Shown here: positions 28,847-37,772 of the stretch, piece after piece
How the letters are laid out: each line of letters starts with the position of its first letter
Position numbering within the stretch: the first letter of the stretch is position 1
Assembly (NCBI RefSeq): GCF_900113335.1
Contig: NZ_FOOX01000014.1
Location: 62,001-126,000, forward strand
DNA: 64,000 nucleotides
Direction: 5' to 3'
Origin: Desulfotruncus arcticus DSM 17038
Lineage (GTDB): Bacteria; Bacillota; Desulfotomaculia; Desulfotomaculales; Desulfallaceae
The notes under the pieces: model-generated
The model's input: the letters and a program-made list of their open reading frames with translations, nothing else
The model's database searches: none
Told to the model about the DNA's origin: nothing
Translations under genes and position numbers: made by a program

Positions 28847-29860
28847 TTACTTAACATCCAATCCCTGTTCCTGGTAGTATTTGACGGCACCCGGGTGCAG
28901 CGGTATGGAAATGGCATCGGTGGCTTGTTCAAGATCAATGCTGCTGCCTTTTTCATGGACTTGGGTAATCTTATCTTTGTTGTCAAAGATAGCTTTTAAA
29001 ATGTTATATATTAAATCCTCGGAGAGTTCCGCACGAGTGCAAAGTGTTACCTTGGACCCGGTGGTTATTACATCCTCGTCAACGCCTTTATAAGTTCCGG
29101 CCGGGATTGTTACCGGGTCGGAGAAGTATGGGTATTTTTCTTTAATTTGGGCAATTTTTTCAGGTTCTATAGAAAGAATGTGAATTTCATGCTGAGTGCT
29201 GATATCAATTATCGCTGAATTCGGTGCTCCGGCGTCAACTAATACCGCATCCAATTGGTTGTCCTTTAAAAGGTCCATACCTTGTCCGAAAGACAGGTAC
29301 TCCGGCTTGATATCATCCATGCTCATATCGTAAGCTTCTAAAACAAACTGCAGGTTAAGCGGGCTGGAACTGCCCTGGATACCGCAGGCTACCCTTTTGC
29401 CTTTCAAATCGGAAAAAGTTTGAATGCCTGAATCCTTTTTAACCACTACCTGAATGGTGTTGGGGTACAAAGATATCAGCCCGCGGATGTTTTCAATTTT
29501 GGTGCCGCCGAACATATCCGTACCGTTATAAGCCTCATCGGCAACCAGGGATTCCACAAAGCCGATATCGCTTTGTTTTTGTCCTAAAAACCTGGCGTTT
29601 TCCACAGAGCCGCCTGTGGCTTCGGCTGTCATATTAATCCCCAGGTCGCTATTGGTAAGAACGTTTGCAATTGCAGTACCAAGGGGATAATATGTACCGC
29701 TGGTGGAACCGGTGGACATAGATAGGTTAGTCGGGTTTTCCGCAGCGCTTTGGTCCTCGTCGCTGCCGCTGTTGCCGCCGCTGCCGCCGCAGCCTGCAAG
29801 CACGACCGCCATTAATGCCAGCACACTAAGAATAGCAATCAACTTACTAAATTTTTTCAT
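28847..29860 (-). CDS. TAXI-type TRAP transporter solute-binding lipoprotein
   Basis: 337 residues. A lipoprotein signal peptide ends in LAGC with the lipidated C24, followed by a Gly/Ser/Asn linker. The body opens with LSMSTGSTSGTYYPLGTAIAN, the TAXI family signature, and contains KGKRVACGIQGSS-like ligand-loop sequence. It captures an organic acid or amino acid outside the membrane and hands it to the fused permease encoded just upstream in the operon. The substrate is not deducible; TAXI proteins of known function often bind glutamate or related acids. GGAGGG lies before the ATG. Confidence 0.93.
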   Translation of the reverse strand: MKKFSKLIAILSVLALMAVVLAGCGGSGGNSGSDEDQSAAENPTNLSMSTGSTSGTYYPLGTAIANVLTNSDLGINMTAEATGGSVENARFLGQKQSDIGFVESLVADEAYNGTDMFGGTKIENIRGLISLYPNTIQVVVKKDSGIQTFSDLKGKRVACGIQGSSSPLNLQFVLEAYDMSMDDIKPEYLSFGQGMDLLKDNQLDAVLVDAGAPNSAIIDISTQHEIHILSIEPEKIAQIKEKYPYFSDPVTIPAGTYKGVDEDVITTGSKVTLCTRAELSEDLIYNILKAIFDNKDKITQVHEKGSSIDLEQATDAISIPLHPGAVKYYQEQGLDVK

Positions 29861-29984
29861 AAGATCAATAGTCCCTCCTTAAAAATTTTTTTAAAGCATC
29901 AACTTCAATGGAAGGCCGCATTTTTGGTTCCTCTTTCTGAACAATCACCTCCGATTTAAGTCATTTTGCAACAATTTAGCCGGT

Positions 29985-31844
29985 TTACTTGCCGGATGCT
30001 GTAATACCGCCTTTGTTAAGCCGCTGTTTGAAGTATAAAGCCGTAAGCAGTGCGGCACCGGCCAAGTCGCTTACATGCTCGGGCACTATAAGCAGGCAAC
30101 CGGCTGCAATTAACAAAAACCTTTCCATCCCGGTAGACCGCCGGTCTAAGAATCCTGAGAAAGAAGAGCTAAAAGCTATAACCGCCAATATAGCTGTAAC
30201 GATAGCCAAAATCACCTCCGGTGCCGGGGCATGCCCCAACAAAGCAGGGAAAAACACAAACAGGTAAGGTATCAGGTAAGCCACTGTTACGTTGCGGGTG
30301 GCGTTTAGGCCGGTTTGCATGGGATTGGCCTTGGCAATGCTGGCTCCGGCAAACGCCGCCAGGCAAACCGGAGGAGTGATATCGGCAAATACTCCGAAAT
30401 AGAATACGAACAAATGGGCTGTTAAAACAGGAAGGCCAAGGGCCACCAACGCAGGAGCAGTAATGGCGGCCTGAACGATATAGTTGGCGGTTGTCGGCAG
30501 CGCCATACCTAAAATAAGACAGGCCAGCATGGTAAAGAACAGTGCCAGAATTTCGAGGCCGCCGGACATGGAGCCTATAAGATTGGAAAATTTAATCCCG
30601 AGGCCGGTCATGCTGACTATGCCTACAATCATACCGGCGCAGGCTGTTGCCGCTACAATGGAAAAAGTGGTCGTGCCGGCGCTCTCCAGCGCTTCCCAGA
30701 AATCTTTCAAGCTCATGCGTGTTGAAGATCTTAACATACCGGCGACAATTAACAGGGCCATGCCGATCAAGGCCGCCCGGGCCGGGCTGTAACCCAGAAT
30801 TAGTATAACTATCAGAGCAATGATGGGAAGTAAGTAGACGTAACCGTCCTTGAGCACCTGCTTAGTTTTGGGGACCTCATCCTCCGGCATTCCCTCCAGG
30901 CCCTGACGGCAGGCTTCAAAGTGCACATTCATATAAATACTGAAATAGTATAGCAGAGCCGGAATGGCGGCCGCTCCGATAATTGTCAGGTAAGGGATCT
31001 GGGTGAATTCAGACATGACGAATGCCCCGGCACCCATAATAGGCGGCATAATTTGCCCGCCGGTGGATGCCGCTGCTTCCACTGATGCCGCAAAAGCCGG
31101 CCGGTAACCTATCTTTTTCATCAGAGGTATAGTGAAACTCCCCGTTGTTACAACGTTGGCTATACTGGAACCGGAGATGGTACCCATCAGGCCGCTGGCA
31201 ATAATGGCGATCTTCGCCGGACCTCCCCGGGCTCTGCCGGCCAGGGAAACGGCGAGGTTAATGAAGAATCCCCCTCCGCCGCTTTTTTCTAAAAAAGAGC
31301 CAAATAAAATAAACAGGAAGACAATGGAAACCACTACGCCGATGGGAACACCGAATATCCCTTCCGTGGTTAAATATAATTGGTTGATTATTCGTACATA
31401 ATCATAACCGCGGTGGCCAAATAGCCCCGGAATATGATTGCCGTACAAAGCATATAGGATGAAAATTGAAGTGACTATTGGCAGCGGCCAGCCTATTGAG
31501 CGCCTGGTCCCCTCTAATACCAGTATGATACAAATGAACCCAAGCAATAAATCAGTGGTATTAGGCATGCCAATACGGGTGACAAGGTTATGGAAGTTAA
31601 TAACTATATACGCATTGACCCCAAAAGCCAGCAATGCCAAAAAGACATCAAAATAACCAACCGGCTGCTTTTTTCTGAAAGAATGCACCATGAAAGCCAT
31701 GAATAAGCTTAACATCAAAATTACTGCGCGCTGGCGCATGGCCACAAGCGGTGTAGTCAAACTGGTATACAAAATAAATAAAGACATGATCACTGCTGCT
31801 ATTGATACTACTGTAGCTATGGCTCTATGCAATTTGTTGTTCAA
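29985..31844 (-). CDS. TRAP transporter fused permease (4TM-12TM)
   Basis: About 619 residues. TTG 31844 is chosen: its first three bases overlap the IclR stop as TTGA, and GGGGGGA precedes it. The N-terminal ~150 residues hold four helices (DctQ-like) and the rest the large DctM-like part, with GSFLEKSGGGGFFINLA, GLMGTISGSSIANVVTTG and PPIMGAGAFVMSE. It moves a solute delivered by the TAXI protein using an ion gradient. Operon order IclR, permease, binding protein implies local regulation. Confidence 0.93.
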   Translation of the reverse strand: MNNKLHRAIATVVSIAAVIMSLFILYTSLTTPLVAMRQRAVILMLSLFMAFMVHSFRKKQPVGYFDVFLALLAFGVNAYIVINFHNLVTRIGMPNTTDLLLGFICIILVLEGTRRSIGWPLPIVTSIFILYALYGNHIPGLFGHRGYDYVRIINQLYLTTEGIFGVPIGVVVSIVFLFILFGSFLEKSGGGGFFINLAVSLAGRARGGPAKIAIIASGLMGTISGSSIANVVTTGSFTIPLMKKIGYRPAFAASVEAAASTGGQIMPPIMGAGAFVMSEFTQIPYLTIIGAAAIPALLYYFSIYMNVHFEACRQGLEGMPEDEVPKTKQVLKDGYVYLLPIIALIVILILGYSPARAALIGMALLIVAGMLRSSTRMSLKDFWEALESAGTTTFSIVAATACAGMIVGIVSMTGLGIKFSNLIGSMSGGLEILALFFTMLACLILGMALPTTANYIVQAAITAPALVALGLPVLTAHLFVFYFGVFADITPPVCLAAFAGASIAKANPMQTGLNATRNVTVAYLIPYLFVFFPALLGHAPAPEVILAIVTAILAVIAFSSSFSGFLDRRSTGMERFLLIAAGCLLIVPEHVSDLAGAALLTALYFKQRLNKGGITASGK

Positions 31845-32638
31845 CAGGCATCCCCCCAAGTAAGTTCGATCATTTTTTCACTTACCCCCATTTGCTTTGA
31901 TATCAGGATAGCTATACTCCTTAACTCTTTAATGCACCGGTCAACTAACTTCTGTGTAAGCCTGACTTCGGGAAAGGAAACGGAAATGCTTGAAGTTACT
32001 TGATTATTCTGGTCCAAAAGCGGGCAGGAGACGGCTACACTGCCCGGAGTGCATTCGGCGGCACTTATGGCGTACCCGTTCTGCCTGATTTTAATTAACT
32101 CCCGTTGTAAAGCTTCCGGGTCAGTTATTGTATTTTGGGTTAAGGATTTCAATCCGATGCTTGAGATTAAGTCATTTAACTTATCTTCCGGCTGATAAGC
32201 CAGCATGACCTTGGCATCTGCCCCGGCATACAGGTAAGAGCGCTGGCCCAAGGGTACTACGGTGCGCAGCAGGTGGATGCCCTCAAAGGACAGCACGCAG
32301 ACCCGCTCACATCCATCCAGGACGTCCAGGTATACTGTTTCGCCCAATTTATCACGTAAATCCCTGAGCAAAGGTGCGGCAATTTTCGTTTGGGTCATGG
32401 TATTGGTGATGACCGTGCTTAGATGAAACACCTTCATCCCCAAACTGTAATTACGGCTTGCCGGAATTCGTTTCAAATAACCCTCGCCAACTAACGTATT
32501 AACCAGACGGGAAATGGTTGGCCGGGGCATGTCCATTCTCTCGCTAATTTCACTGACAGACAATTGTGGCTCATTAACTGTGAACAGTTCCAAAATAGCC
32601 AGCGCTTTCTTTACTGAATTTACCTTGCTTTTATCCAT
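31841..32638 (-). CDS. IclR-family transcriptional regulator
   Basis: About 265 residues. ATG 32638 begins the typical head MDKSKVNSVKKALAILELF; an ATG at 32680 adds 14 residues, but the only strong ribosome site (AAGGAGG) lies between the two, so the exact start is open. The N-terminal winged helix has LSVSEISERMDMPRPTISRLV. The C-terminal effector domain (~85-260) includes SAAECTPGSVAVSCPLLD. It is translationally coupled to the TRAP permease and probably controls that operon in response to the transported compound. Confidence 0.92.
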   Translation of the reverse strand: MDKSKVNSVKKALAILELFTVNEPQLSVSEISERMDMPRPTISRLVNTLVGEGYLKRIPASRNYSLGMKVFHLSTVITNTMTQTKIAAPLLRDLRDKLGETVYLDVLDGCERVCVLSFEGIHLLRTVVPLGQRSYLYAGADAKVMLAYQPEDKLNDLISSIGLKSLTQNTITDPEALQRELIKIRQNGYAISAAECTPGSVAVSCPLLDQNNQVTSSISVSFPEVRLTQKLVDRCIKELRSIAILISKQMGVSEKMIELTWGDAC

Positions 32639-32680
32639 ATGAATATTGACTATAAAAGCCTCCTTCGGACTTTTTTGCAT

Positions 32681-33048
32681 GCAAGCAGTCTCTTGAAACC
32701 TTATTAAAATTTTTGTGAAAAATCAATAATTTATCACGATACGGACGCAATATTCGCTATTAGTAAAATTAGATTATCACTCAGCCTGTCCTGCGTCAAG
32801 TTTAAATTGTCAAACAGGCTGGATGATACCAATGAATGCAATTGCTGCCACCAATAAAGAAGAACTTTATACTTTTCTGTATTATAGATAAATTTATAGA
32901 TAATTTTTTACCGGACAACCCCTAAAAAAAGAGTATAATTACCTTACAACCAGGCAGGTACTCAAAAACATTATCTGTGGATGATTAATTCAGGGGGGCC
33001 TTAATCTAAAAGAAATCTTTCAGTGATTTTTGTGTCACCAGGAAAGGA
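32681..33048. other. Divergent region IclR / flavodoxin-ferredoxin
   Basis: About 370 AT-rich bases. Besides the IclR promoter it holds TATAAT (32934-32939) in front of the plus-strand gene, with only a weak CGGACA-like -35 sixteen bases upstream. No other coding frame is convincing. Confidence 0.5.
32771..32799 (-). promoter_or_regulatory. Promoter of the IclR-TRAP operon
   Basis: On the minus strand TTGACG (32799-32794) and TAATCT (32776-32771) are 17 bases apart, about 130 bases before the IclR start. A palindrome CAGCCTG/CAGGCTG (32782-32788 and 32815-32821) spans the -35 region and could be the IclR operator. Confidence 0.5.
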
Positions 33049-33060
33049 ATGGTAGTGGTT

Positions 33061-33879
33061 ATGAACAAAACAATAAATACAATGTATTTTAGTCCGACAG
33101 GTACAACTGAAAAAATAGTATCCGGACTGGCGGAAAAAATTTCAGAAAAAATTGACAGGGAAATAGCTATAAAAAATATTGATTTTACATTGCCGGGGGT
33201 TAGGAACGAAACAGTATCTTTTGCAGGAGAAGATGTTGTCATTATAGGAGTTCCGGTCTATGCGGGAAGAGTTCCCAATGTATTGCTGAAATATTTGAAT
33301 TCCATTACAGGTAATGGTGCATTGGCCATTCCTGTGGTTGTTTATGGAAACAGAAATTATGACGATGCCTTAATCGAACTAAAGGATATTTTGGAATTAA
33401 ACGGTTTTACAGTTATTGCAGGGGGTGCATTTATAGGAGAACACTCATTTTCCAAAATTCTTGCCCAAAACAGGCCGGATGAAAAAGATATGGCTATAGT
33501 AAGTGATTTTGCCAATCAAATATATACGAAAATAACAACTCAAGATAATATGCAAACCGTAGCTGTAAAAGGAAATAGGCCTTATAGAAAATATTACATG
33601 CCTAAAAATGAACAGGGCATAGCTGTTGATATTAGAAAGGTTAGTCCAAAAACAAATGACAATTGTATTGACTGCAAGCTTTGTGTCAATGTTTGCCCTA
33701 TGGGTTCCATTGATGATGAGGATGTATCTAAATTAAACGGAATATGCATTAAATGTGGTGCCTGTGTTAAGAAATGCCCTACGCAAGCCAAGTATTATGA
33801 TGATCAAGATTATTTAAGACATAAACATGAATTAGAAGTTGGCTTTGCTGATCGGAGAGAACCGGAATTATTTATATGA
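33061..33879 (+). CDS. EFR1-type flavodoxin-like protein with two 4Fe-4S clusters
   Basis: 272 residues from ATG 33061; ATG 33049 is possible but would overlap its AGGAAAGGA site. The N-terminal flavodoxin-like domain has the FMN phosphate loop YFSPTGTTEKI and GVPVYAGRVPN. The C-terminus carries two ferredoxin motifs, CIDCKLCVNVCP and CIKCGACVKKCP. Such proteins shuttle electrons between Fe-S clusters and flavin; the partner is unknown. The gene is AT-rich compared with the arg and ilv genes and stands alone, with its own terminator, which fits acquisition by transfer. Confidence 0.88.
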   Translation: MNKTINTMYFSPTGTTEKIVSGLAEKISEKIDREIAIKNIDFTLPGVRNETVSFAGEDVVIIGVPVYAGRVPNVLLKYLNSITGNGALAIPVVVYGNRNYDDALIELKDILELNGFTVIAGGAFIGEHSFSKILAQNRPDEKDMAIVSDFANQIYTKITTQDNMQTVAVKGNRPYRKYYMPKNEQGIAVDIRKVSPKTNDNCIDCKLCVNVCPMGSIDDEDVSKLNGICIKCGACVKKCPTQAKYYDDQDYLRHKHELEVGFADRREPELFI

Positions 33880-33914
33880 TTGATTGATCTTTTGAAAGCC
33901 GGCCAAAGCCAATA

Positions 33915-33963
33915 CAAAAAGCGCAGAGCGGGAAATATAATTTCCCCGTCCTGCGCTTTTTTA
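33915..33963. terminator. Bidirectional terminator
   Basis: AAAAAGCGCAG...CGGG pairs with CCCG...CTGCGCTTTTTT across an AT-rich loop. It separates the convergent flavodoxin-ferredoxin gene and the ribbon-helix-helix gene and has A/T runs on both sides. Confidence 0.85.
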
Positions 33964-34170
33964 CACTTGGCTGTCTTCTTTTGCGTTGGCCGGCTGCGAC
34001 GTGTTGGCCGGCCAACGTTTTGCTTTCCGGGCGGATTCCCGCAGCAGGTATTCAATATGAGCATTGACACTTCTAAATTCATCCGCGGCCCAGCGCTCCA
34101 GCACTTCATATAATTTGGGGTCGATGCGCAGAGGAAAATTCTTTTTGGGAGGCATCGTATCGCCAACCAT
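33961..34170 (-). CDS. Arc-type ribbon-helix-helix DNA-binding protein
   Basis: 69 residues. The core is KNFPLRIDPKLYEVLERWAADE followed by RSVNAHIEYLLRESARK, an Arc/MetJ-type strand-helix-helix. Its ATG shares a base with the stop of the SPFH gene (TAATG), so the two are coupled. A second ATG five codons in is an alternative start. No toxin gene is next to it, so it is not an evident antitoxin. A role in regulating the SPFH gene is possible. Confidence 0.85.
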   Translation of the reverse strand: MVGDTMPPKKNFPLRIDPKLYEVLERWAADEFRSVNAHIEYLLRESARKAKRWPANTSQPANAKEDSQV

Positions 34171-35012
34171 TAATACAAACTGCCGGTATTGATCACGGGC
34201 TGGGCTGCGCGGTCGGATACAATGGCTACCATTAAATTGTTGATCATGGCCATCTTCCGTTCCTCATCCAGCTCCACCACGCTGTTTTTCTGCAGCTGCT
34301 CAATGGCCATTTGAGCCATGCCCACGGCGCCCTCGACAATTTTTTGACGGGCTGCCAGAATGGCTGTAGCCTGCTGGCGCTGCAGCATGGCGCTGGCGAT
34401 TTCAGTGGCGTAAGCCAGGTGGGTCAGCCGGGCCTCCAATACCTCAACTCCGGCAACGGAAAGGCGGGACTGCAGTTCTCTGGCCAATTCATCAGCTACC
34501 TCGTCGGCATTGCCCCGCAAAGAATAACCGTCATCATCAAAGGTGTCATAGGGATACTTAGTGGCTACATGCCTTAAAGCCGTTTCGCTTTGGATTTCCA
34601 CAAACTGCTCGTAATCATCCACGTCAAAAACCGCTTTGGCGGAATCCACAACTTTGAAAACTACAACGGCGGCTATTTCCACCGGGTTGCCGTTGATGTC
34701 ATTCACCTTTAGGGTTTTGGAATTGAAATTGCGCACCCGCAGGGAAACCTTTTTATGAATGGTCAGCGGCAGGGTCAGCCACAGGCCGCTGGCTCTGACG
34801 CTGCCCATGTACCGCCCGAAGAAGGTCAGTACCCTGGCTTGATTGGGCTGGACAATAGTCAAGCCGCTTAAAAGAACGATGCCCAGAATCAGCATTGGGA
34901 CACCGGGAAACGGTGAACCACCAATGGTGATCAAGAAGGACCAAACCAGATAGGTTAGCAGCACTATCAGTGCCAGGAAGCCGTTTACTGCAAAAGCTTT
35001 TTTTTCGTTCAC
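34170..35012 (-). CDS. SPFH/band-7 domain membrane protein
   Basis: 280 residues from GTG behind GGAGGGAT. Two N-terminal membrane segments (~10-32 and 38-56) precede the SPFH domain (QPNQARVLTFFGRYMGSV to ~210) and a coiled C-terminal segment with ARQKIVEGAVGMAQMAIEQL. SPFH proteins form membrane-bound oligomeric rings or scaffolds. The pairing with a coupled Arc-like protein recurs in many bacteria as far as I recall; its purpose is not established. It lacks the long repeat tail of flotillins. Confidence 0.88.
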   Translation of the reverse strand: MNEKKAFAVNGFLALIVLLTYLVWSFLITIGGSPFPGVPMLILGIVLLSGLTIVQPNQARVLTFFGRYMGSVRASGLWLTLPLTIHKKVSLRVRNFNSKTLKVNDINGNPVEIAAVVVFKVVDSAKAVFDVDDYEQFVEIQSETALRHVATKYPYDTFDDDGYSLRGNADEVADELARELQSRLSVAGVEVLEARLTHLAYATEIASAMLQRQQATAILAARQKIVEGAVGMAQMAIEQLQKNSVVELDEERKMAMINNLMVAIVSDRAAQPVINTGSLY

Positions 35013-35386
35013 TGAGTATCCCTCCTGTAAAAAATATTATTTTGATAGCAATATGATATCACTTTAATGCCACTTAAGCAATTGGTTTTTAAAATAAAAA
35101 AGTTGCTTTAGTACCAGTACGGACGAATGGGGCGATGATCCGATGACAAGGGGACGCCCCCTTGTTACCCAAACTCATAAGGGTTTTTAAACGTAATTTA
35201 TTGGACAAGCCCATGGCGGCTGCCGGCTGAACTGCAATTGATTTTTTTAACAAAAACAGTAAAATGGGGATGATTTGCTCTGGATCGTGATTGCTGGTTG
35301 GTGTTTTTGTGGTATACTTTAAACAATATGAGCTTTATAAAATAAATCACTAATTCTTAATTGCTAAATCCAAGGAGGTTTACGTT
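35013..35386. other. Divergent gap with hairpin and promoter
   Basis: About 370 bases. The hairpin CAAGGGG/CCCCTTG (35147-35164) belongs to the GGGGAC palindrome group. A promoter for the zinc-ribbon gene is likely at TTGCTG (35291-35296), 16 bases, TATACT (35313-35318). Otherwise AT-rich with no coding frame. Confidence 0.6.
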
Positions 35387-35704
35387 ATGAATTGTCCAAA
35401 TTGCCAAAAACAACTACAGGGAGATTTTAAATTTTGCCCCAATTGTGGAATAGAGTTAAATAAAAGCCTTTCCTGCCCCTCCTGCCATAAACAGCTGCAG
35501 CCGGAATGGGCCGCTTGCCCCTATTGCGGCAGCAGCTTAAAGGAGGCATCCCATAGACCTGCTGCACAAAAGCAAGCGCCATCCCGCCGGCAGCCGGATG
35601 ATCACTATCAGCCTCCATATGCGCATGGCCGCTATCACGGCAGCAGTTCAGGCAGGCACCGCGGACGCAAGAAGGGACTCTTGGGGCGTCTATTTTCTTC
35701 ATGA
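35387..35704 (+). CDS. Double zinc-ribbon protein
   Basis: 105 residues, ATG behind AAGGAGG. Four CPxC knuckles form two zinc ribbons: CPNC..CPNC (residues 3-20) and CPSC..CPYC (30-47). A His/Gln/Arg-rich low-complexity tail follows and ends GRKKGLLGRLFSS. Its stop overlaps the start of the kinase gene as ATGA, so the two are translationally coupled and probably work together. The function is unknown. Confidence 0.85.
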   Translation: MNCPNCQKQLQGDFKFCPNCGIELNKSLSCPSCHKQLQPEWAACPYCGSSLKEASHRPAAQKQAPSRRQPDDHYQPPYAHGRYHGSSSGRHRGRKKGLLGRLFSS

Positions 35705-36526
35705 AAAGAACAGCCATGGATCAGGGATTATAGAATCGAGGAGTTTCTCGGGCGGGGCAGTTTTGGTGTTGTGATTAAAGCCAGGCGCAACAACAGTTTA
35801 TATGCTATAAAGGCATTGATCAACAAAGCTGAGGATGTCGAGCTGTTTTTGGCGCACAAACTGGAAGCCGATATCCTCAGCCGTTTAAACCACCCCCGGA
35901 TACCGGGGTTTATTGATGCCTTTACCTTTAAGGATGTCCATTACATTATTCAGGAATATATTGAAGGCCTGCCACTGAGCTATCATATTCACAACGGCCA
36001 CAGATTTGATGAAGGCGGGGTTAAGCCGCTGCTTTTTCAACTGCTGACTATTCTTGATTATTTGCATTGTCCGCCCCAAAAGGAAAATGCTGTTGTACAC
36101 CGTGATTTAAGGCTGTCCAATATATTGATTAACAGCAGTAAGATTTACCTTTTGGATTTTGGGCTGGCAAGATATCTTAATCCTGCCCGGTTCCCCCATG
36201 TGCCGGACCCTGCGCCGGGAAATGCCGGCTCAGATAACAGCACTCCCAACTGCTTGAATTATTCAGCTGCTAACAGGATTCCCGGAACGGAAACATACCG
36301 TCTGTTGCGCAGAGAAATCTTGCCCGGCAGTGATCTTTTCGGAGTTGGAGTTGTAGGCGTTGACCTTTTTACAAACCTGATTGAAAACCCAAATTTAAAT
36401 GAACCGTGGCAGAAAGTGCTGCCACTATCTGAAGACTTTATCAACTTCCTTGAGCAGCTTCTCAGCCGGAACAATGGCTTTAAGTCGGCCCCGGAAGCGA
36501 TGCTGTATTTGGAGCTTATACAGTAG
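35701..36526 (+). CDS. Ser/Thr protein kinase-like protein, N-terminus interrupted by a +1 frameshift
   Basis: The natural start is ATG 35701 (ATGA overlap with the zinc-ribbon stop), but that frame reads only ten codons to TAG 35731. Removing one G from the run at 35724-35726 joins it to the long frame, giving MKRTAMDQ then DYRIEEFLGRGSFGVV, a kinase glycine loop. Without the shift the first usable start is GTG 35771, which lies inside that loop. Catalytic features are intact: AIK lysine, HRDLRLSN, DFGLAR. The protein would be ~274 residues, a minimal kinase domain. A frameshift mutation, a sequence error or programmed shifting could explain it. Confidence 0.75.
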
Positions 36527-36537
36527 CTGTTTTAAAA

Positions 36538-36566
36538 AAGCCAAGGCCCGTAACGAGCCTTGGCTT
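36538..36566 (+). terminator. Terminator after the kinase gene
   Basis: AAGCCAAGGC (36538-36547) pairs perfectly with GCCTTGGCTT (36557-36566), 12 bases after the kinase stop. The following T-run is short. Confidence 0.7.
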
Positions 36567-36572
36567 TGCTGC

Positions 36573-36735
36573 GTGTGCGTCCGGCATGGGCAGCAACTTG
36601 GCGGTGAAAGTCCACTATGGGCTTTTGGCAGTTGAAACCATTAACCGAGAGCAAGGTGTCCATCACGAGATGGAATCTGAAGGAAGCTGGAGGCAAAATC
36701 CTGGCCCGATGAGATAGGTTTGGCTTTGTGGACCC
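36573..36735 (+). mobile_element. Group II intron 5' fragment (domain I), no maturase gene
   Basis: The stretch starts at a GTGTGCG-type 5' end and contains CCGGCATGGGCAGCAACTTG, GGCGGTGAAAGTCCACTATG and GAAGGAAGCTGGAGGCAAAA, recognised from memory as domain I of bacterial group II introns. About 160 bases remain; there is no reverse transcriptase frame, and no domain V was found in the next 170 bases. It is a truncated remnant directly behind the kinase terminator, a common insertion site for class C introns. Confidence 0.7.
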
Positions 36736-36905
36736 GAATAATAAATTTAGTATAATTTTTTAATTAATTTCGCTATTGTCCAAGGCTTTTGCGCCAGGAG
36801 CATGGTATAAATATATTAGTAAGGAGCGACATATTCATAAAAAAGTCTATTAGATTATGTTTGAATTGGAGTGGGTAAGGATAGAAAGAAGGTAGGGCAA
36901 AACAA

Positions 36906-37244
36906 ATGAATATCCAAATTTTCGGTGTGAAAAAATGCTTTGATACACAAAAGGCGGAGAGATACTTTAAAGAAAGAAATATTAAATACCAATATATTGA
37001 CCTGGCCAAATATGGGTTAAGTAAAGGTGAATTTTCAAGTGTTAAAGCTGCAGTAGGGCTAAGGGCATTAATAAACAGTAAAGCGAAGGAATATAAGCTG
37101 CTTAATATGCACCGCCTTGGAACTGGAAGCGTTGCGGAAGAAATTCTTTTTAAAAACCCAAAACTTTATCAATCCCCAATTGTCAGGAATGGTAAACATG
37201 CTACAGTTGGGTATAGTCCTGATGTATGGAATAATTGGGAGTAA
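36906..37244 (+). CDS. ArsC/Spx-family thioredoxin-fold protein
   Basis: 112 residues. The thioredoxin-like fold of arsenate reductase/Spx relatives is shown by MNIQIFGVKKCFDTQKAERYF with a single Cys at 11, then YQYIDLAKYGLSKGEF and the SPIVRNGKHATVGYSPDVW end. Only one cysteine is in the active site, as in the ArsC-like subgroup. No other ars genes are adjacent, so arsenate detoxification is not implied. It is AT-rich, unlike the surrounding biosynthesis genes, and precedes ywbE by a few bases. Confidence 0.85.
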   Translation: MNIQIFGVKKCFDTQKAERYFKERNIKYQYIDLAKYGLSKGEFSSVKAAVGLRALINSKAKEYKLLNMHRLGTGSVAEEILFKNPKLYQSPIVRNGKHATVGYSPDVWNNWE

Positions 37245-37256
37245 AAGGTGGTATCT

Positions 37257-37451
37257 ATGGAAGGTCAAAATAGGAAAAATATTTATCCGGGGATAACTGT
37301 GGAGATTGTTTTGAAAAAAGATCAAGGTACAGGGAAAAGGACACGTGGAGTGGTCAAAGATGTCCTAACAAACTCAATGACACATCCGAGAGGAATTAAG
37401 GTAAGACTTGTCGATGGACAGATTGGAAGAGTCCAGGAAATTATAAAATGA
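37257..37451 (+). CDS. ywbE: YwbE-family small protein
   Basis: 64 residues. ATG 37257 is chosen because AAGGTGG stands five bases before it. The sequence RKNIYPGITVEIVLKKDQGT, GKRTRGVVKDVLTNS and HPRGIKVRL matches the YwbE (DUF2196) family of short basic proteins. Their role is not established; the fold is probably a small beta barrel. It is cotranscribed with the ArsC-like gene. Confidence 0.85.
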   Translation: MEGQNRKNIYPGITVEIVLKKDQGTGKRTRGVVKDVLTNSMTHPRGIKVRLVDGQIGRVQEIIK

Positions 37452-37540
37452 TTTCTAGCGGGGTAATTTTAAAGATATTTACAGATAAGGAGCATCTGCT
37501 TTCGGGCAGGTGCTATTGATTGTATGGGGTAAATAAATGA

Positions 37541-37685
37541 AAAATAAATCAAGCTAAAACCGCCATAGAAGAGCAAGGCGTTAATATATTATATCTCTCC
37601 TTTGGTTTTTTAAAATGGAAAGAGATTAACGAATCTGAGCAGATAATAACATCACCTATCGTGCTTGTCCCGGTAATACTAAGGG
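37541..37685 (+). pseudogene. Remnant of a DUF4011-type helicase gene
   Basis: The frame beginning after a TGA at 37538 reads AKTAIEEQGVNILYLSFGFL then KWKEINESEQ and SPIVLVPVIL. This is the N-terminal signature of large DUF4011/AAA helicases of ~1500 residues or more. Only about 48 codons remain; there is no start codon, and the match ends at a G-rich run (37682-37699). A decayed fragment, AT-rich, in a patch of other remnants. Confidence 0.65.
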
Positions 37686-37733
37686 GACGGGGGGGGGCGG
37701 CAGGGTCTAAAACAATTAATTTTTATAATAAAG

Positions 37734-37754
37734 AAGGCCCGGAACCCGGGCCTT
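37734..37754. terminator. Hairpin between helicase remnant and glpX
   Basis: AAGGCCCG pairs with CGGGCCTT around five bases. It lies 19 bases past the glpX stop on the minus strand and has a short T-run on the plus side. Confidence 0.6.
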
Positions 37755-37772
37755 AGCTTTTTGAACCCTATT

